A stretch of 64,000 nucleotides of DNA from a bacterium. Its GTDB lineage: Bacteria > Chloroflexota > Dormibacteria > UBA8260 > Bog-877. The DNA is taken from contig JAKABA010000005.1 of NCBI GenBank assembly GCA_021802115.1, positions 1-64,000 of the forward strand, written 5' to 3'. Under the pieces are notes generated by a model. That model saw only the letters and a list, made by a program, of their open reading frames with translations. It had not been told where the DNA came from and did not search any database. Of this stretch, positions 9,809-17,849 are shown one piece after another (positions within the stretch are counted from its first letter, which is position 1; each line of letters begins with the position of its first letter). Made by a program: the position numbers and the translations under genes.

Positions 9809-11155
9809 TCAGACCCAGCCTAAGCTGGCCGGCACCATGAACATCCCGAAGCCGATCACCACCAGGCAGAAGGCGGTGGCCGTGAGCCGGTACCAGCCAT
9901 GCATGCGGTGCTCCGGGGGGAGAGCCTTGGCCTCCAAGGCGAGCAGGAATCCAAGTACCACAGGGAGCAGGAGGGCGTTGATGACCTCCACGTCCACCGC
10001 CAGTCGGATGAGGTCGAAGCCGGCCAGAACCAGTGCCGCTCCAAGGACATGGGTCGCGAGGTAGATGAGGTAGAAGCGGGCGTTGTGGCGGTCTGGTCGT
10101 CGATTGAGCGAGTGAGCCCAACCCAACACTTCCGCCAACCCCCATGCCCCGGCCAGGGACGCGACCAGGGCGGCGACCAAGGCGGCGCCCAGGAGGCCCG
10201 CCCCCAGCATGACCCGTGCCGCCACCGTCCCCAGGAATGGCCGCAGCGCACCAGAGATCTCGCCCACCGTGTCGAGAGCTGTCCCCGGATGGGTGAGACC
10301 CACGGTGGCGGCCAGCGCCACCGTCATCGTGATCATGATCAGCTGGGTGAGCACGGCGCCAGCCGCGGTGTCCTGGCGTTCGCGCCGGAGCGAGCGCCGC
10401 GATAGCTGCTTGTCGATCACGGCGCCCTGCTGGTAGAAGATCATCCAGGGCATGATCACGGCGCCCACGTTCGCCGCCAGCAGAAAGACGTAAGGGTGCT
10501 GGCCCAGAGGCAGGCTGCCGAGCCCCGAGAGGAGGGCCGCAGGGTCGGGATGGGCCATAAGCATTGCCGGGACGAAGACCAGCTCGGCCATCCCGACGGC
10601 GATTCCGATCCGCTCGAAGCGGCGGTAGCTGCCGGTCATGGCGATCGCGATCAGAAAGGCTGCCGCCACCGGGACGCTCACTTGGCGCGGGATCCCGAAC
10701 ATCTCACCAACTCCGGCCACCCCTGCAAATTCCGCCACCAGCGCCCCGATGGCCGAGACGAGCAGGGTGACTGCCGAGATGTATGACCAGCCCCGCCCGA
10801 AGCGCTCGCGGATGAGAGCCCCATGCCCCTGGCCGGTGATGATCCCGAGCCGTATGGTCATCTCCTGGACCACGTATAGGACTGGGATCAGGATCAGCTG
10901 GGGGAGCACCATGCGGTAGCCCCACTGGGCGCCCGACTGAGCGGCCGTGATCAGGCTGCCCACGTCGGTATCCGCCAGCATCACCACCAACCCAGGGCCC
11001 CAGACCGCCAGCAGACCGACCGCGAGCAGGTGGCGGTTTCGCCGTCGTCGATCCGGCTCGATCTCGGGCCCCTGGAAAGGGGCCGATGCGGCGGGAGTCG
11101 GCACGCCGACCAGAGGGCCGCCCGAGGCCCCGTCGTCCAATGGACCGGAGCTCAA
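9809..11155 (-). CDS. NRAMP-family divalent metal transporter with altered metal-site motif (NRMT-like)
   Basis: The 448-residue protein has about eleven membrane helices and is clearly NRAMP/SLC11 (GAQWGYRM, VVQEMTIRLGIITGQGHG). The helix-1 motif, DPGN in manganese/iron transporters, reads DTDVGS here (ADTDVGSLITAAQSGAQ). The helix-6 MPH motif reads MPWMIFYQQGA. Such changes are reported for NRAMP-related magnesium transporters, so the cargo may be Mg2+ rather than Mn2+. That substrate call is inference. The start codon is TTG at 11155 without an obvious Shine-Dalgarno. A shorter start inside the polar N-terminus is possible. The gene converges with pdhC. Confidence 0.85.
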   Translation of the reverse strand: MSSGPLDDGASGGPLVGVPTPAASAPFQGPEIEPDRRRRNRHLLAVGLLAVWGPGLVVMLADTDVGSLITAAQSGAQWGYRMVLPQLILIPVLYVVQEMTIRLGIITGQGHGALIRERFGRGWSYISAVTLLVSAIGALVAEFAGVAGVGEMFGIPRQVSVPVAAAFLIAIAMTGSYRRFERIGIAVGMAELVFVPAMLMAHPDPAALLSGLGSLPLGQHPYVFLLAANVGAVIMPWMIFYQQGAVIDKQLSRRSLRRERQDTAAGAVLTQLIMITMTVALAATVGLTHPGTALDTVGEISGALRPFLGTVAARVMLGAGLLGAALVAALVASLAGAWGLAEVLGWAHSLNRRPDRHNARFYLIYLATHVLGAALVLAGFDLIRLAVDVEVINALLLPVVLGFLLALEAKALPPEHRMHGWYRLTATAFCLVVIGFGMFMVPASLGWV

Positions 11156-11275
11156 TTGGTGGACCGGGTGGGGAGAGTGGGCGCTGCCACCCGAACGAGC
11201 GTCAGCTCGAGCCGCCGCCCCAACGCCTTCATGCCGCCTGCGCCCCCTCCATCTGGCGCGACCCCCGAGAGCGCT

Positions 11276-11314
11276 GGTTAGGGCGACCTCAACAACCGGT
11301 TAGCTTGCACTAAC
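11276..11314 (-). promoter_or_regulatory. Possible DtxR/MntR-like operator upstream of the NRAMP gene
   Basis: GTTAG (11299-11303) and CTAAC (11310-11314) form an inverted repeat around CTTGCA. A further GGTTAG copy lies at 11276-11281. TTAG/CTAA palindromes resemble DtxR/IdeR-family boxes, and the position is upstream of a metal transporter. The distance to the annotated TTG (about 145 bases) is long. The rest of the 305-base gap (11156-11461) shows nothing I recognise. Confidence 0.3.
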
Positions 11315-11461
11315 GTAGGGCGCCTTAATCCTGTTGGTCAAGTTGGAATCGGGGGCACGCCTGGCCGGGGAGGGGGGGCTAGCAGGCAGGTCCCAGCCGG
11401 TGCCCTGGCAGCGCACTTGGTCCCTACACCCGCCAGGGGAGTCATTTGCCGGTCCGGGGAA

Positions 11462-11547
11462 TGGTGCCGAGACCGGGAGTTGAACCCGGACGAGCTTGCG
11501 CTCACTGCCCCCTCAAAGCAGCGTGTCTACCATTTCACCACCTCGGC
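11462..11547 (-). tRNA. tRNA-Leu (anticodon GAG)
   Basis: Read on the minus strand this is an 86-nt class II tRNA with an encoded 3' CCA. The acceptor stem GCCGAGG pairs with TCTCGGC. The D-arm contains AATGGTAGAC. The anticodon stem CTGCT/GGCAG closes the loop TTGAGGG, giving anticodon GAG (codon CUC/CUU). The long variable arm GAGC-GCAA-GCTC and the GGTTCAA T-loop confirm leucine-type architecture. Confidence 0.95.
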
Positions 11548-11677
11548 GCTGGCCCGATCTTAGCGAATGCCGGTCCGACTCGGTAGGGCGGGAGCGGGTC
11601 CAGGCCGTTCGGGCCAGCCAGGAGCCGAGCCGGCAGGCGCCCGTTCGTGCGCCGAGCGGTCGTGCTATCGTGTTCCC

Positions 11678-11833
11678 TGTCTTCGGGGCAGGGTGAGATT
11701 CCCGACCGGCGGTAACAGCCCGCGAGCGGAGTCAGGCGATGCCTGGCCGAGCAGGATCCGGCGCAATTCCGGAGCCGACAGTCAGAAGAGACAGGCCATC
11801 CGGCCTGCTCTTTGAGTCTGGATGGGAGAGGAC
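11678..11833 (+). promoter_or_regulatory. FMN riboswitch (RFN element)
   Basis: The conserved RFN blocks are all present in order: CTTCGGGGCAGGGTGAGATT (from 11681), CCCGACCGGCGGTA, AGCCCGCGAGCG, GATCCGG...AATTCCGGAGCCGACAGT, and the closing GTCTGGATGGGAGAGGA. This RNA binds flavin mononucleotide and lowers expression of the riboflavin genes that follow. It lies about 57 bases upstream of the ribD start, so it controls the whole ribD-ribE-ribBA-ribH operon. Confidence 0.96.
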
Positions 11834-11862
11834 GAACCTGGCGCGATGGACGCCAGGCTCAG

Positions 11863-11885
11863 CTCCCTGCCCCTTGCGCAGGGAG
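11863..11885 (+). promoter_or_regulatory. Hairpin masking the ribD ribosome binding site
   Basis: CTCCCTGC (11863-11870) pairs perfectly with GCAGGGAG (11878-11885), and the 3' arm contains the GGGAG Shine-Dalgarno of ribD. A preceding stem CCTGGCG/CGCCAGG (11837-11843 with 11851-11857) separates it from the aptamer. The layout suggests that the riboswitch output is translational, by sequestering the ribosome binding site. There is no T-run to suggest a transcriptional terminator. Confidence 0.6.
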
Positions 11886-11889
11886 AACC

Positions 11890-12996
11890 ATGGCCGAAAC
11901 GGCGGAGAACCAACCCGACCCGATGCGGAGGGCCCTGAGCCTGGCTGCCCGGGCGGACTTCGCCACCTCTCCCAATCCCATGGTGGGCGCCGTGGTGATG
12001 AACGGGGGCGAGATCCTGGGGGAGGGCTTCCACCACCGGGCAGGCGAGCCCCACGCGGAGGTGATCGCCCTGGAGCAAGCGGGCGAGCGGGCCCGTGGTG
12101 CCGAGCTCTGGGTGACCCTCGAGCCCTGCTGCACCACCGGCCGTACCGGACCCTGCACCCGGCGGCTGATCGAGGCCGGGGTGGCCCGAGTCCACGTGGC
12201 CATGGTGGACCCCAACCCGGCCGTCGACGGTGCCGGTCTGGCGGACCTGCGCCGGGCCGGCATCGAGGTGGAGGTGGGGGAACGCCGTGAGGAGGCGGCT
12301 CGACTGATCGAGTTCTACTCGGTGTGGGTGCGCACTGGCCTGCCCTTCTTGACCCTGAAACTGGCCACCAGTCTGGACGGCAAGGTGGCGACCGCGGGGG
12401 GCGACTCGCAGTGGATCACGAGCGCCGAGGCCAGGGCTGACGGCCACCGGCTGCGCCATACCCACGACGCCATCATGGTGGGGGCCGGTACCGTCATCGC
12501 GGACGATCCTGAGCTCAGCGCCAGGCCGGAGATGGAGGCTGCCCGGCAACCGTTGCGAGTGGTGGTGGACAGCCGTCTGCGCCTGGACCCAGGGGCCAGG
12601 ATGCTCCGCAGCGGCGATGCCAAGGCGGTGGTTGCCACGGTGACCGGTGTGGACGGCGAGCGCCGGCGCCGCTTGGAGGATGTCGGAGCCGAGGTGGTTG
12701 AGTTCCCCGCCGACGGCGCGGGCAGGGTGCCGCTGAGGCAGCTGCTGGGTTGGCTGGGCAGTCGGAAGTTGATATCCGTCCTGGTCGAGGGGGGGCCGAC
12801 CCTGCTGGGGGCAATTCAGGCGGACGGCCTGGGCAACCGAGTGATTGCCTACCTGGCTCCCATTGTCATCGGCGGCGCCAGCGCGCCCGGGCCCTTCGGC
12901 GGCGAGGGAGTCGCCCGGCTGCCCCAGGCGTGGAGATGGCACTGGACCGAGGCGGCCCGGGTGGGGCCCGACATGCGCCTGACCGCGGAGCTGTGA
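11890..12996 (+). CDS. ribD: Bifunctional diaminohydroxyphosphoribosylaminopyrimidine deaminase / 5-amino-6-(5-phosphoribosylamino)uracil reductase
   Basis: The 368-residue two-domain protein catalyses the second and third steps of riboflavin synthesis. The N-terminal zinc deaminase has PHAEVIAL (His ligand and catalytic Glu) near residue 54 and the paired cysteines in LEPCCTTGRTGPCT near 80. The C-terminal reductase domain begins near 150 (LTLKLATSLDGKVAT) and has the LVEGGPTLLG nucleotide-site segment. ATG at 11890 follows a GGGAG ribosome binding site that lies inside a regulatory hairpin. The longer open frame from 11812 was rejected because it runs into the riboswitch. Confidence 0.96.
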   Translation: MAETAENQPDPMRRALSLAARADFATSPNPMVGAVVMNGGEILGEGFHHRAGEPHAEVIALEQAGERARGAELWVTLEPCCTTGRTGPCTRRLIEAGVARVHVAMVDPNPAVDGAGLADLRRAGIEVEVGERREEAARLIEFYSVWVRTGLPFLTLKLATSLDGKVATAGGDSQWITSAEARADGHRLRHTHDAIMVGAGTVIADDPELSARPEMEAARQPLRVVVDSRLRLDPGARMLRSGDAKAVVATVTGVDGERRRRLEDVGAEVVEFPADGAGRVPLRQLLGWLGSRKLISVLVEGGPTLLGAIQADGLGNRVIAYLAPIVIGGASAPGPFGGEGVARLPQAWRWHWTEAARVGPDMRLTAEL

Positions 12997-13643
12997 AGTT
13001 GTTCGCAGGCATTGTCACCGCCGTCGGCCGGGTCCAGGAGTTACCCGCCGAGCTGCCTGGGCAGCTGCTCCTGAGCCACCCGATGGAATGGACGGCGGGG
13101 GTGATCGGTGACAGTGTGGCCGTCAACGGCTGCTGCCTCACCATCGTGGCCGCGGGCCTGGGACGGCTTTGCGTCGAGGTGATTCCCGAGACCCTGCGTC
13201 GGACCACGTTGGGCCAGCTGGGTGTCGGCGACCCGGTGAACCTGGAACCCGCGCTGCAGTTGCAGACCTCGGTGGGCGGCCATCTGGTGAGCGGACACGT
13301 CGACGCCACCGGCCAGATCCTCGCCGTGAGCCCGGAGCAGAACTCGGTCTGGTTGGAGGTTGAGGTTCCAGCCCAGGTGGCTCGCTACTGTGTGCCCCAG
13401 GGGTCGATCGCACTGGACGGCTGCTCCCTGACCCTGGTCACGGTGGAGGACCGGTCCCCCGCGAGCGCCGTGATCCGCGTCTCGCTCATCCCCCACACGG
13501 TGGCAGCAACCATCGCCGCCGGCTACCGTGCCGGCGTGCTGGTGAACCTGGAGGTGGACCAGATCGCCAAGCTGGTAGAGCGCCTGCTCGGTCCCCACCT
13601 GCCGGGTCTGGGCCGATCGGCTCCCGGGTCTGAGAGGAGCTGA
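12993..13643 (+). CDS. ribE: Riboflavin synthase, alpha chain
   Basis: The 216-residue enzyme dismutates two 6,7-dimethyl-8-ribityllumazine molecules to riboflavin. It has the family's duplicated lumazine-binding barrels. The first begins with KLFAGIVTAVGRV and contains VNGCCLTIV. The second contains LDGCSLTLV near residue 145. The VGGHLVSGHVDATG segment in the middle is diagnostic. The GTG start overlaps the ribD stop as GTGA. Confidence 0.95.
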   Translation: MKLFAGIVTAVGRVQELPAELPGQLLLSHPMEWTAGVIGDSVAVNGCCLTIVAAGLGRLCVEVIPETLRRTTLGQLGVGDPVNLEPALQLQTSVGGHLVSGHVDATGQILAVSPEQNSVWLEVEVPAQVARYCVPQGSIALDGCSLTLVTVEDRSPASAVIRVSLIPHTVAATIAAGYRAGVLVNLEVDQIAKLVERLLGPHLPGLGRSAPGSERS

Positions 13644-13650
13644 CTCGCTG

Positions 13651-14880
13651 ATGACCCTGACATCAGTGGACGACGCCGCCCGGGCCTTCGCCCAAGGCCA
13701 GTTCGTGATCATCATGGACGACGAGGAGCGGGAGAACGAGGGCGACCTCTGCGTCGCGGCTCAGAGCGTGACCGCCGAGCAGGTGAACTTCATGATGCGG
13801 GAGGCCCGCGGTCTGATCTGTGCCGCCATGGAGGGTCCCCGCCTCGATGAGCTCGACCTGCCCCCCATGCTTGACCACAACACCTCACGCTTCAGCACCG
13901 GCTTCGCCATCTCGGTGGACGCTGCAGCGCCCGAGGTCACGACGGGCATCAGCGCTGGGGACCGGGCTCTAACCCTCCGCGCGCTGGCGGATCCCGAGTT
14001 CCGGGCGGCCGAGTTCGTCCGGCCAGGGCACGTATTCCCGCTGCGAGCCAAGCCCGGCGGGGTGCTGGTGCGCGCGGGCCACACCGAGGCGGTGGTGGAT
14101 CTGGCCAAGCTCGCGGGCGTGACCCCCGTTGGGGTCCTATGCGAGATCGCCAGCGACGATGGCAGCATGGCGCGGCGGCCGGAGCTGGAACGCTTTGGCC
14201 GCCGCCACCACATCCCGATCATCACCATCACAGACCTGATCGCCCACCGCCGCCAGCGGGAGCGGTTGTTGGATCGCGGTCCTGAGACCAGCATCCCTAC
14301 CGAGTCCGGGGCTTGGCACGCGATCGGGTTCTCGGACCGGATCACCGGAGCTGTGCACCTGGCGCTGTTTCTGGGTGACCTGCCCTTGCCTGAGCCGGTC
14401 TTGGTCAGAGTCCACAGCGAGTGCCTGACCGGCGACGTCTTCGGCTCCCTGCGCTGCGACTGTCAGGCCCAGCTGCATCAGGCGATGAGCCAGATTGCGG
14501 AGGTGGGAACCGGCCTGATCGTCTATCTGCGCCAGGAGGGCCGTGGCATCGGCTTGATGGACAAGCTGCGCGCCTATGCCCTCCAGGACGAGGGCTTGGA
14601 CACCGTCGAGGCCAATCTTCAGCTGGGCCTGCCCGCGGACAGCCGTGACTATCAAATCGGGAGCCAGATAATCGCCGACCTGGGCATTCACCGGCTGCGC
14701 GTGATCAGCAACAACCCGCGCAAGTACTACGGGCTCCAAGGCCACGGGCTGGAGATCGTGGATCGGGTCCCGATCGTGATTCCGCCCAATCAGCACAACG
14801 CCCGCTATCTGGCCACCAAGCAGGAGAAGATGGGGCACCTCCTGGGTGACTCCAACTCCGGTGCAGGAGATCCACTATGA
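13651..14880 (+). CDS. ribBA: Bifunctional 3,4-dihydroxy-2-butanone-4-phosphate synthase / GTP cyclohydrolase II
   Basis: The 409-residue fusion supplies both precursors of lumazine. The N-terminal RibB half has the acidic metal motif DDEERENEGDL near residue 23 and RPGHVFPLRAKPGGVL near 123. The C-terminal RibA half has the zinc cysteines in SECLTGDVFGSLRCDCQ near 255 and LRQEGRGIGLMDKL near 293. The fusion order is normal for Gram-positive-type bacteria. It starts seven bases after ribE and overlaps ribH as ATGA. Confidence 0.97.
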   Translation: MTLTSVDDAARAFAQGQFVIIMDDEERENEGDLCVAAQSVTAEQVNFMMREARGLICAAMEGPRLDELDLPPMLDHNTSRFSTGFAISVDAAAPEVTTGISAGDRALTLRALADPEFRAAEFVRPGHVFPLRAKPGGVLVRAGHTEAVVDLAKLAGVTPVGVLCEIASDDGSMARRPELERFGRRHHIPIITITDLIAHRRQRERLLDRGPETSIPTESGAWHAIGFSDRITGAVHLALFLGDLPLPEPVLVRVHSECLTGDVFGSLRCDCQAQLHQAMSQIAEVGTGLIVYLRQEGRGIGLMDKLRAYALQDEGLDTVEANLQLGLPADSRDYQIGSQIIADLGIHRLRVISNNPRKYYGLQGHGLEIVDRVPIVIPPNQHNARYLATKQEKMGHLLGDSNSGAGDPL

Positions 14881-15350
14881 AAGAGACCAAAGGGGTACTG
14901 GACGGACAGGGCTTGAAGGTGTGCCTGGTGGCAGCCCGTTTCAACGAGACCGTGGTCACGCGCCTGGTGGAGGGCGCCCACCGGGCCCTCCAGCAGCACC
15001 AGGTCCGCGAGGATGACATCGAGGTGATCTGGGTCCCTGGTGCCTTCGAGATCCCCGTGGCAGCGTCTGAGCGCCTAGAGCAGGGTGGGGTCGACGCGGT
15101 GGTGGCCCTGGGCGCCGTGATCCGAGGGGAGACGCCCCACTTCGAGTACGTCGCCCAGGCCGCCGCCTCCGGGATCGCCGAGCTGGGCGTGCGCCATCGG
15201 GTGGCCGTCGGTTTCGGGGTGCTGACGGTCAACACCGTCGAGCAGGCGGCCGAGCGGGCCGGGGGAAAATTGGGCAACAAGGGCTGGGAGGCCACCTGCG
15301 CCGCGCTGGAGCTGGCCTCAGTGCTCCGCGCCATCCGGGCTGCCAGCTGA
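14877..15350 (+). CDS. ribH: 6,7-dimethyl-8-ribityllumazine synthase
   Basis: The 157-residue enzyme condenses the ribitylaminouracil with the dihydroxybutanone phosphate and usually assembles into an icosahedral shell. VAARFNETVV near 18, VPGAFEIPVAA near 52, GAVIRGETPHFEYV near 80 and FGVLTVNTVEQA near 112 are all family signatures. It is the last gene of the riboflavin operon. The 112 bases up to rpmB (opposite strand) contain GC-rich inverted repeats but no T-run terminator. Confidence 0.96.
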   Translation: MKETKGVLDGQGLKVCLVAARFNETVVTRLVEGAHRALQQHQVREDDIEVIWVPGAFEIPVAASERLEQGGVDAVVALGAVIRGETPHFEYVAQAAASGIAELGVRHRVAVGFGVLTVNTVEQAAERAGGKLGNKGWEATCAALELASVLRAIRAAS

Positions 15351-15462
15351 TCCGGGGGGCCGGTCCGCCCCGGGTGCGGGCTACGCCGACCGCCGATCGC
15401 TCCCGCCCCGGTCCCAACTGGCGCTCGGCGGCGACCGCGCCGGAAGGTGTCAGCCGGCCAGG

Positions 15463-15654
15463 TCAGGCCGATTTGGTGCTGGTGCGCAGGCAGCGGGTGC
15501 AGACCCGCATCTTCTGGGCCAGGCCGCCTCCCTTGGGGGCGATGTGGGCGGTCACCAAGTTGGGCATGAACCGGCGCCGGGTATGCACCTTGGAGTGGCT
15601 GACGTTGTTGCCCGCCACCGGGCCCTTGCCGCAGATCTCGCACCGCTTGGCCAT
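15463..15654 (-). CDS. rpmB: 50S ribosomal protein bL28
   Basis: The 63-residue protein begins MAKRCEICGKGPVAGNNVSH and contains the HTRRRFMPNL segment of bL28. It is the zinc-binding form, with a CxxC pair (CEIC) at the N-terminus and a second (CTRC) near the C-terminus. I chose ATG at 15654, which has GAGG five bases upstream, although the frame is open as far as 15813. A TAAACT hexamer (15730-15725, minus strand) and the palindrome AGGAGCGCGCTCCT lie in its leader. Confidence 0.95.
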   Translation of the reverse strand: MAKRCEICGKGPVAGNNVSHSKVHTRRRFMPNLVTAHIAPKGGGLAQKMRVCTRCLRTSTKSA

Positions 15655-15786
15655 GGCAACCTCAAGTGATCGATGAGTGGAGGAGCGCGCTCCTGGGACG
15701 GCCCCGAAGTATGATTCCGGCCGCAGTTTACCAGCCGGGACCGGGATCCGCGTCCGGGAGCTCGGCCGTCGCCCCGTCACCAAGCA

Positions 15787-15792
15787 TAGGCT
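15787..15792 (+). promoter_or_regulatory. -10-like TAGGCT before the asp23/gls24 gene (possible leaderless start)
   Basis: TAGGCT ends eight bases before the ATG at 15801, and no Shine-Dalgarno is visible in between. The spacing would put the transcript start at or very near the start codon. This is inference from spacing and the lack of a ribosome binding site. Confidence 0.35.
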
Positions 15793-15800
15793 GTTAGGTA

Positions 15801-16187
15801 ATGCCAATCGCAAACCCGCTTATCCAAACCGGTCCGCTCGGTTCTGTCGAGCTCTCCCCGCGGGTGGTCTCCGCGCTCGCCGCCAGGGTCAGCGCCGAGT
15901 GCTACGGGGTGGCCGGGATGGCGGCCCGAGGACTTCGAGACGGCATCGCCGAGCTTCTGAACCGAGAGAATGTCGAGCGCGGCATTGAACTCCGGATCGA
16001 GGAGCAGGGCATCGGGGTCGACCTGTTCATCGTGGTGGAGCACGGAGTCAGAATTCTGGAGGTGGCCCATAACCTCATGAGTGCAGTGGGGTACAGCCTG
16101 CACCACAACCTGGGCGTCAGGGTGCTTGAGGTGAATGTCAACGTGCAGGGCATCCGCGAGCCCCAGTCAACCGCTGGGATGGCCTAG
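15801..16187 (+). CDS. Asp23/Gls24 family envelope stress protein
   Basis: This 128-residue protein belongs to the Asp23/Gls24 (DUF322) family. The conserved parts are VELSPRVVSALAARVSAECYGVAGM at the start (spanning residues 16-40) and GVDLFIVVEHGVRILEVA in the middle. Members are small cytoplasmic or membrane-associated proteins linked to envelope stress and fatty acid metabolism. As in Bacillus (yloU-yloV), it is directly upstream of the fatty acid kinase gene, ten bases away. Confidence 0.9.
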   Translation: MPIANPLIQTGPLGSVELSPRVVSALAARVSAECYGVAGMAARGLRDGIAELLNRENVERGIELRIEEQGIGVDLFIVVEHGVRILEVAHNLMSAVGYSLHHNLGVRVLEVNVNVQGIREPQSTAGMA

Positions 16188-16197
16188 GGTGGCCACG

Positions 16198-17847
16198 ATG
16201 GCGGTTCCCGAGACGGTCACCGGGGCGGGCCTGCGTCTGGGTCTCGCCCGGGCTCTGGAACGGCTGGCCCAGCAGCGCGATCGCATCAACGATCTCAACG
16301 TCTTCCCGGTCCCCGATGGCGACACCGGGACCAACATGCATCTGACCCTGGCGGCGGCCCTGGCCGAGGCCAACCTGCTGCCGGCCCAGGCCTCGGTGGC
16401 CCAGGTCGCGCAGGCGGTCGCCCAGGGCTCCTTGATGGGAGCGCGGGGGAACTCCGGAGTCATCCTCTCCCAGATCCTGCGCGGCGTGGCCGGTGGCTGC
16501 GCCAACCACGATCAGATGGGTCCCGAGGTGCTGGCCCGCTCCCTGCGGGAAGGTGCCGAGGTGGCGTATCGGGCGGTCAAGAGGCCCGTGGACGGCACCA
16601 TCCTCTCGGTGGTGAAGGACGCGGCCGCGGCGGCCGAGCGAGCGGCTGCCGATGGCCGAACGACGGCCGAGGTTCTGCAGGCCGCCGTCGGCGAGGCGTG
16701 GGACGCGGTGGAGCGCAGCCGGGAGCTGCTGGACGTGCTGCGTCAAGCCGGAGTTGTGGACGCCGGTGGCTTCGGCTTGGCGGTGATCTTCTCCGCGCTG
16801 GTGGAGGTCATGGTCGGCTCCGACGATATCGCGGTGCCGGCCCTGTCGCGGGCCGGTTCCAACGGAGCCAGAGCCGGAACCGTGGGCGTGCTGGCCACGG
16901 AGGCTCCGGCGAGTGGATTCGGATATTGCACCGAGTTCAGCCTGGTCGGATCCGAGCTCGAGCCCATGGAGGTGCGAGCCAGGCTGGGCAGCGAGGCCGA
17001 GGACGACTCAGCCCTGGTGGTGGGGGACCCAGGCCTCATGCACGTGCACATTCACACCCAGGAGCCATGGGAGGTGCTGACGCGGGCGGCGGAGCTGGGC
17101 AAGATCGAGCGGCTGAAGGTCGAGGACATGACCACCCAGCACCACGAGGCCCGCCTTCGGGTCGGCGCTGGGAATTCGCACGAGGGCAGGCTGGCACTGG
17201 GGGTGGTGGTGGTGGCACCGGGCTTCGGGTTCCACCAGCTCCTGCTCGGGCTGGGGGCGGCCGCTGTGGTCGAGGGAGGCCAGGGCATGAACCCGTCCAC
17301 CGAGGATCTGCTGAGGGGGATCGACCAGGCCCAGGCCACCCAGGTGCTCCTGCTCCCCAACAATCCCAACTTGATCCTGGGCGCCGAGCAGGCGGCCCGG
17401 GTCAGCCGGCACGAGGTCAGCGTGGTGCCGTCGCGCAATCTCCCGCAGGGAGTCGCCGCGCTCCTGGCGTTCGATCCCGACGCCCGCCTGGAGGTCAACC
17501 GCCAACGCATGCAGCAGGCCATGGGGGAGGTGCACGCGGTCGAGGTGACCAGGGCGGTTCGGGCCAGCCAGTACCAGGGTGGCCCGATCGCCAAGGGGGA
17601 TGTGATCGCGGTCTTGGATGGGGAGTTGGTGGCGGCAGGGCAGGATCTCGCCGAGGTCGTGGTGGCCGCGCTGTCGCGGCTGCCAATCGATTCCCTGGAG
17701 GTGGTCACGCTCTACCGGGGCACCAGTGTGCAGGTGGGGGACAGCGAGCTCCTGGAGGCGAAGATACGGGCGCGCTTCCCCAACCTTGAGGTGGAGCGCC
17801 ACGACGGGGGCCAGGCGCTCTACGCGTACATAATCTCGGCCGAGTAG
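16198..17847 (+). CDS. fakA: Fatty acid kinase, catalytic subunit FakA (DAK2/YloV family)
   Basis: The 549-residue kinase phosphorylates fatty acids held by a DegV-family (FakB) carrier, feeding exogenous fatty acids to phospholipid synthesis. The N-terminal DhaL-type ATP-binding domain shows DLNVFPVPDGDTGTNM near residue 32 with its metal-binding aspartates, and ARGNSGVILSQILRG near 82. The C-terminal FakA domain ends in the RFPNLEVERHDGGQALYAYI segment. Both ATG 16198 and GTG 16189 are in frame, and I prefer ATG. The FakB-like gene follows two bases later. Confidence 0.92.
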   Translation: MAVPETVTGAGLRLGLARALERLAQQRDRINDLNVFPVPDGDTGTNMHLTLAAALAEANLLPAQASVAQVAQAVAQGSLMGARGNSGVILSQILRGVAGGCANHDQMGPEVLARSLREGAEVAYRAVKRPVDGTILSVVKDAAAAAERAAADGRTTAEVLQAAVGEAWDAVERSRELLDVLRQAGVVDAGGFGLAVIFSALVEVMVGSDDIAVPALSRAGSNGARAGTVGVLATEAPASGFGYCTEFSLVGSELEPMEVRARLGSEAEDDSALVVGDPGLMHVHIHTQEPWEVLTRAAELGKIERLKVEDMTTQHHEARLRVGAGNSHEGRLALGVVVVAPGFGFHQLLLGLGAAAVVEGGQGMNPSTEDLLRGIDQAQATQVLLLPNNPNLILGAEQAARVSRHEVSVVPSRNLPQGVAALLAFDPDARLEVNRQRMQQAMGEVHAVEVTRAVRASQYQGGPIAKGDVIAVLDGELVAAGQDLAEVVVAALSRLPIDSLEVVTLYRGTSVQVGDSELLEAKIRARFPNLEVERHDGGQALYAYIISAE

Positions 17848-17849
17848 CC

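Noticed and set aside
11782..12942. 386-codon minus-strand frame opposite ribD
   Set aside because: It is a shadow frame. ribD on the plus strand has clear motifs and riboswitch control.
16698..17789. 363-codon plus-strand frame within fakA
   Set aside because: It is a Gly/Arg-rich alternate frame of a well-supported gene.
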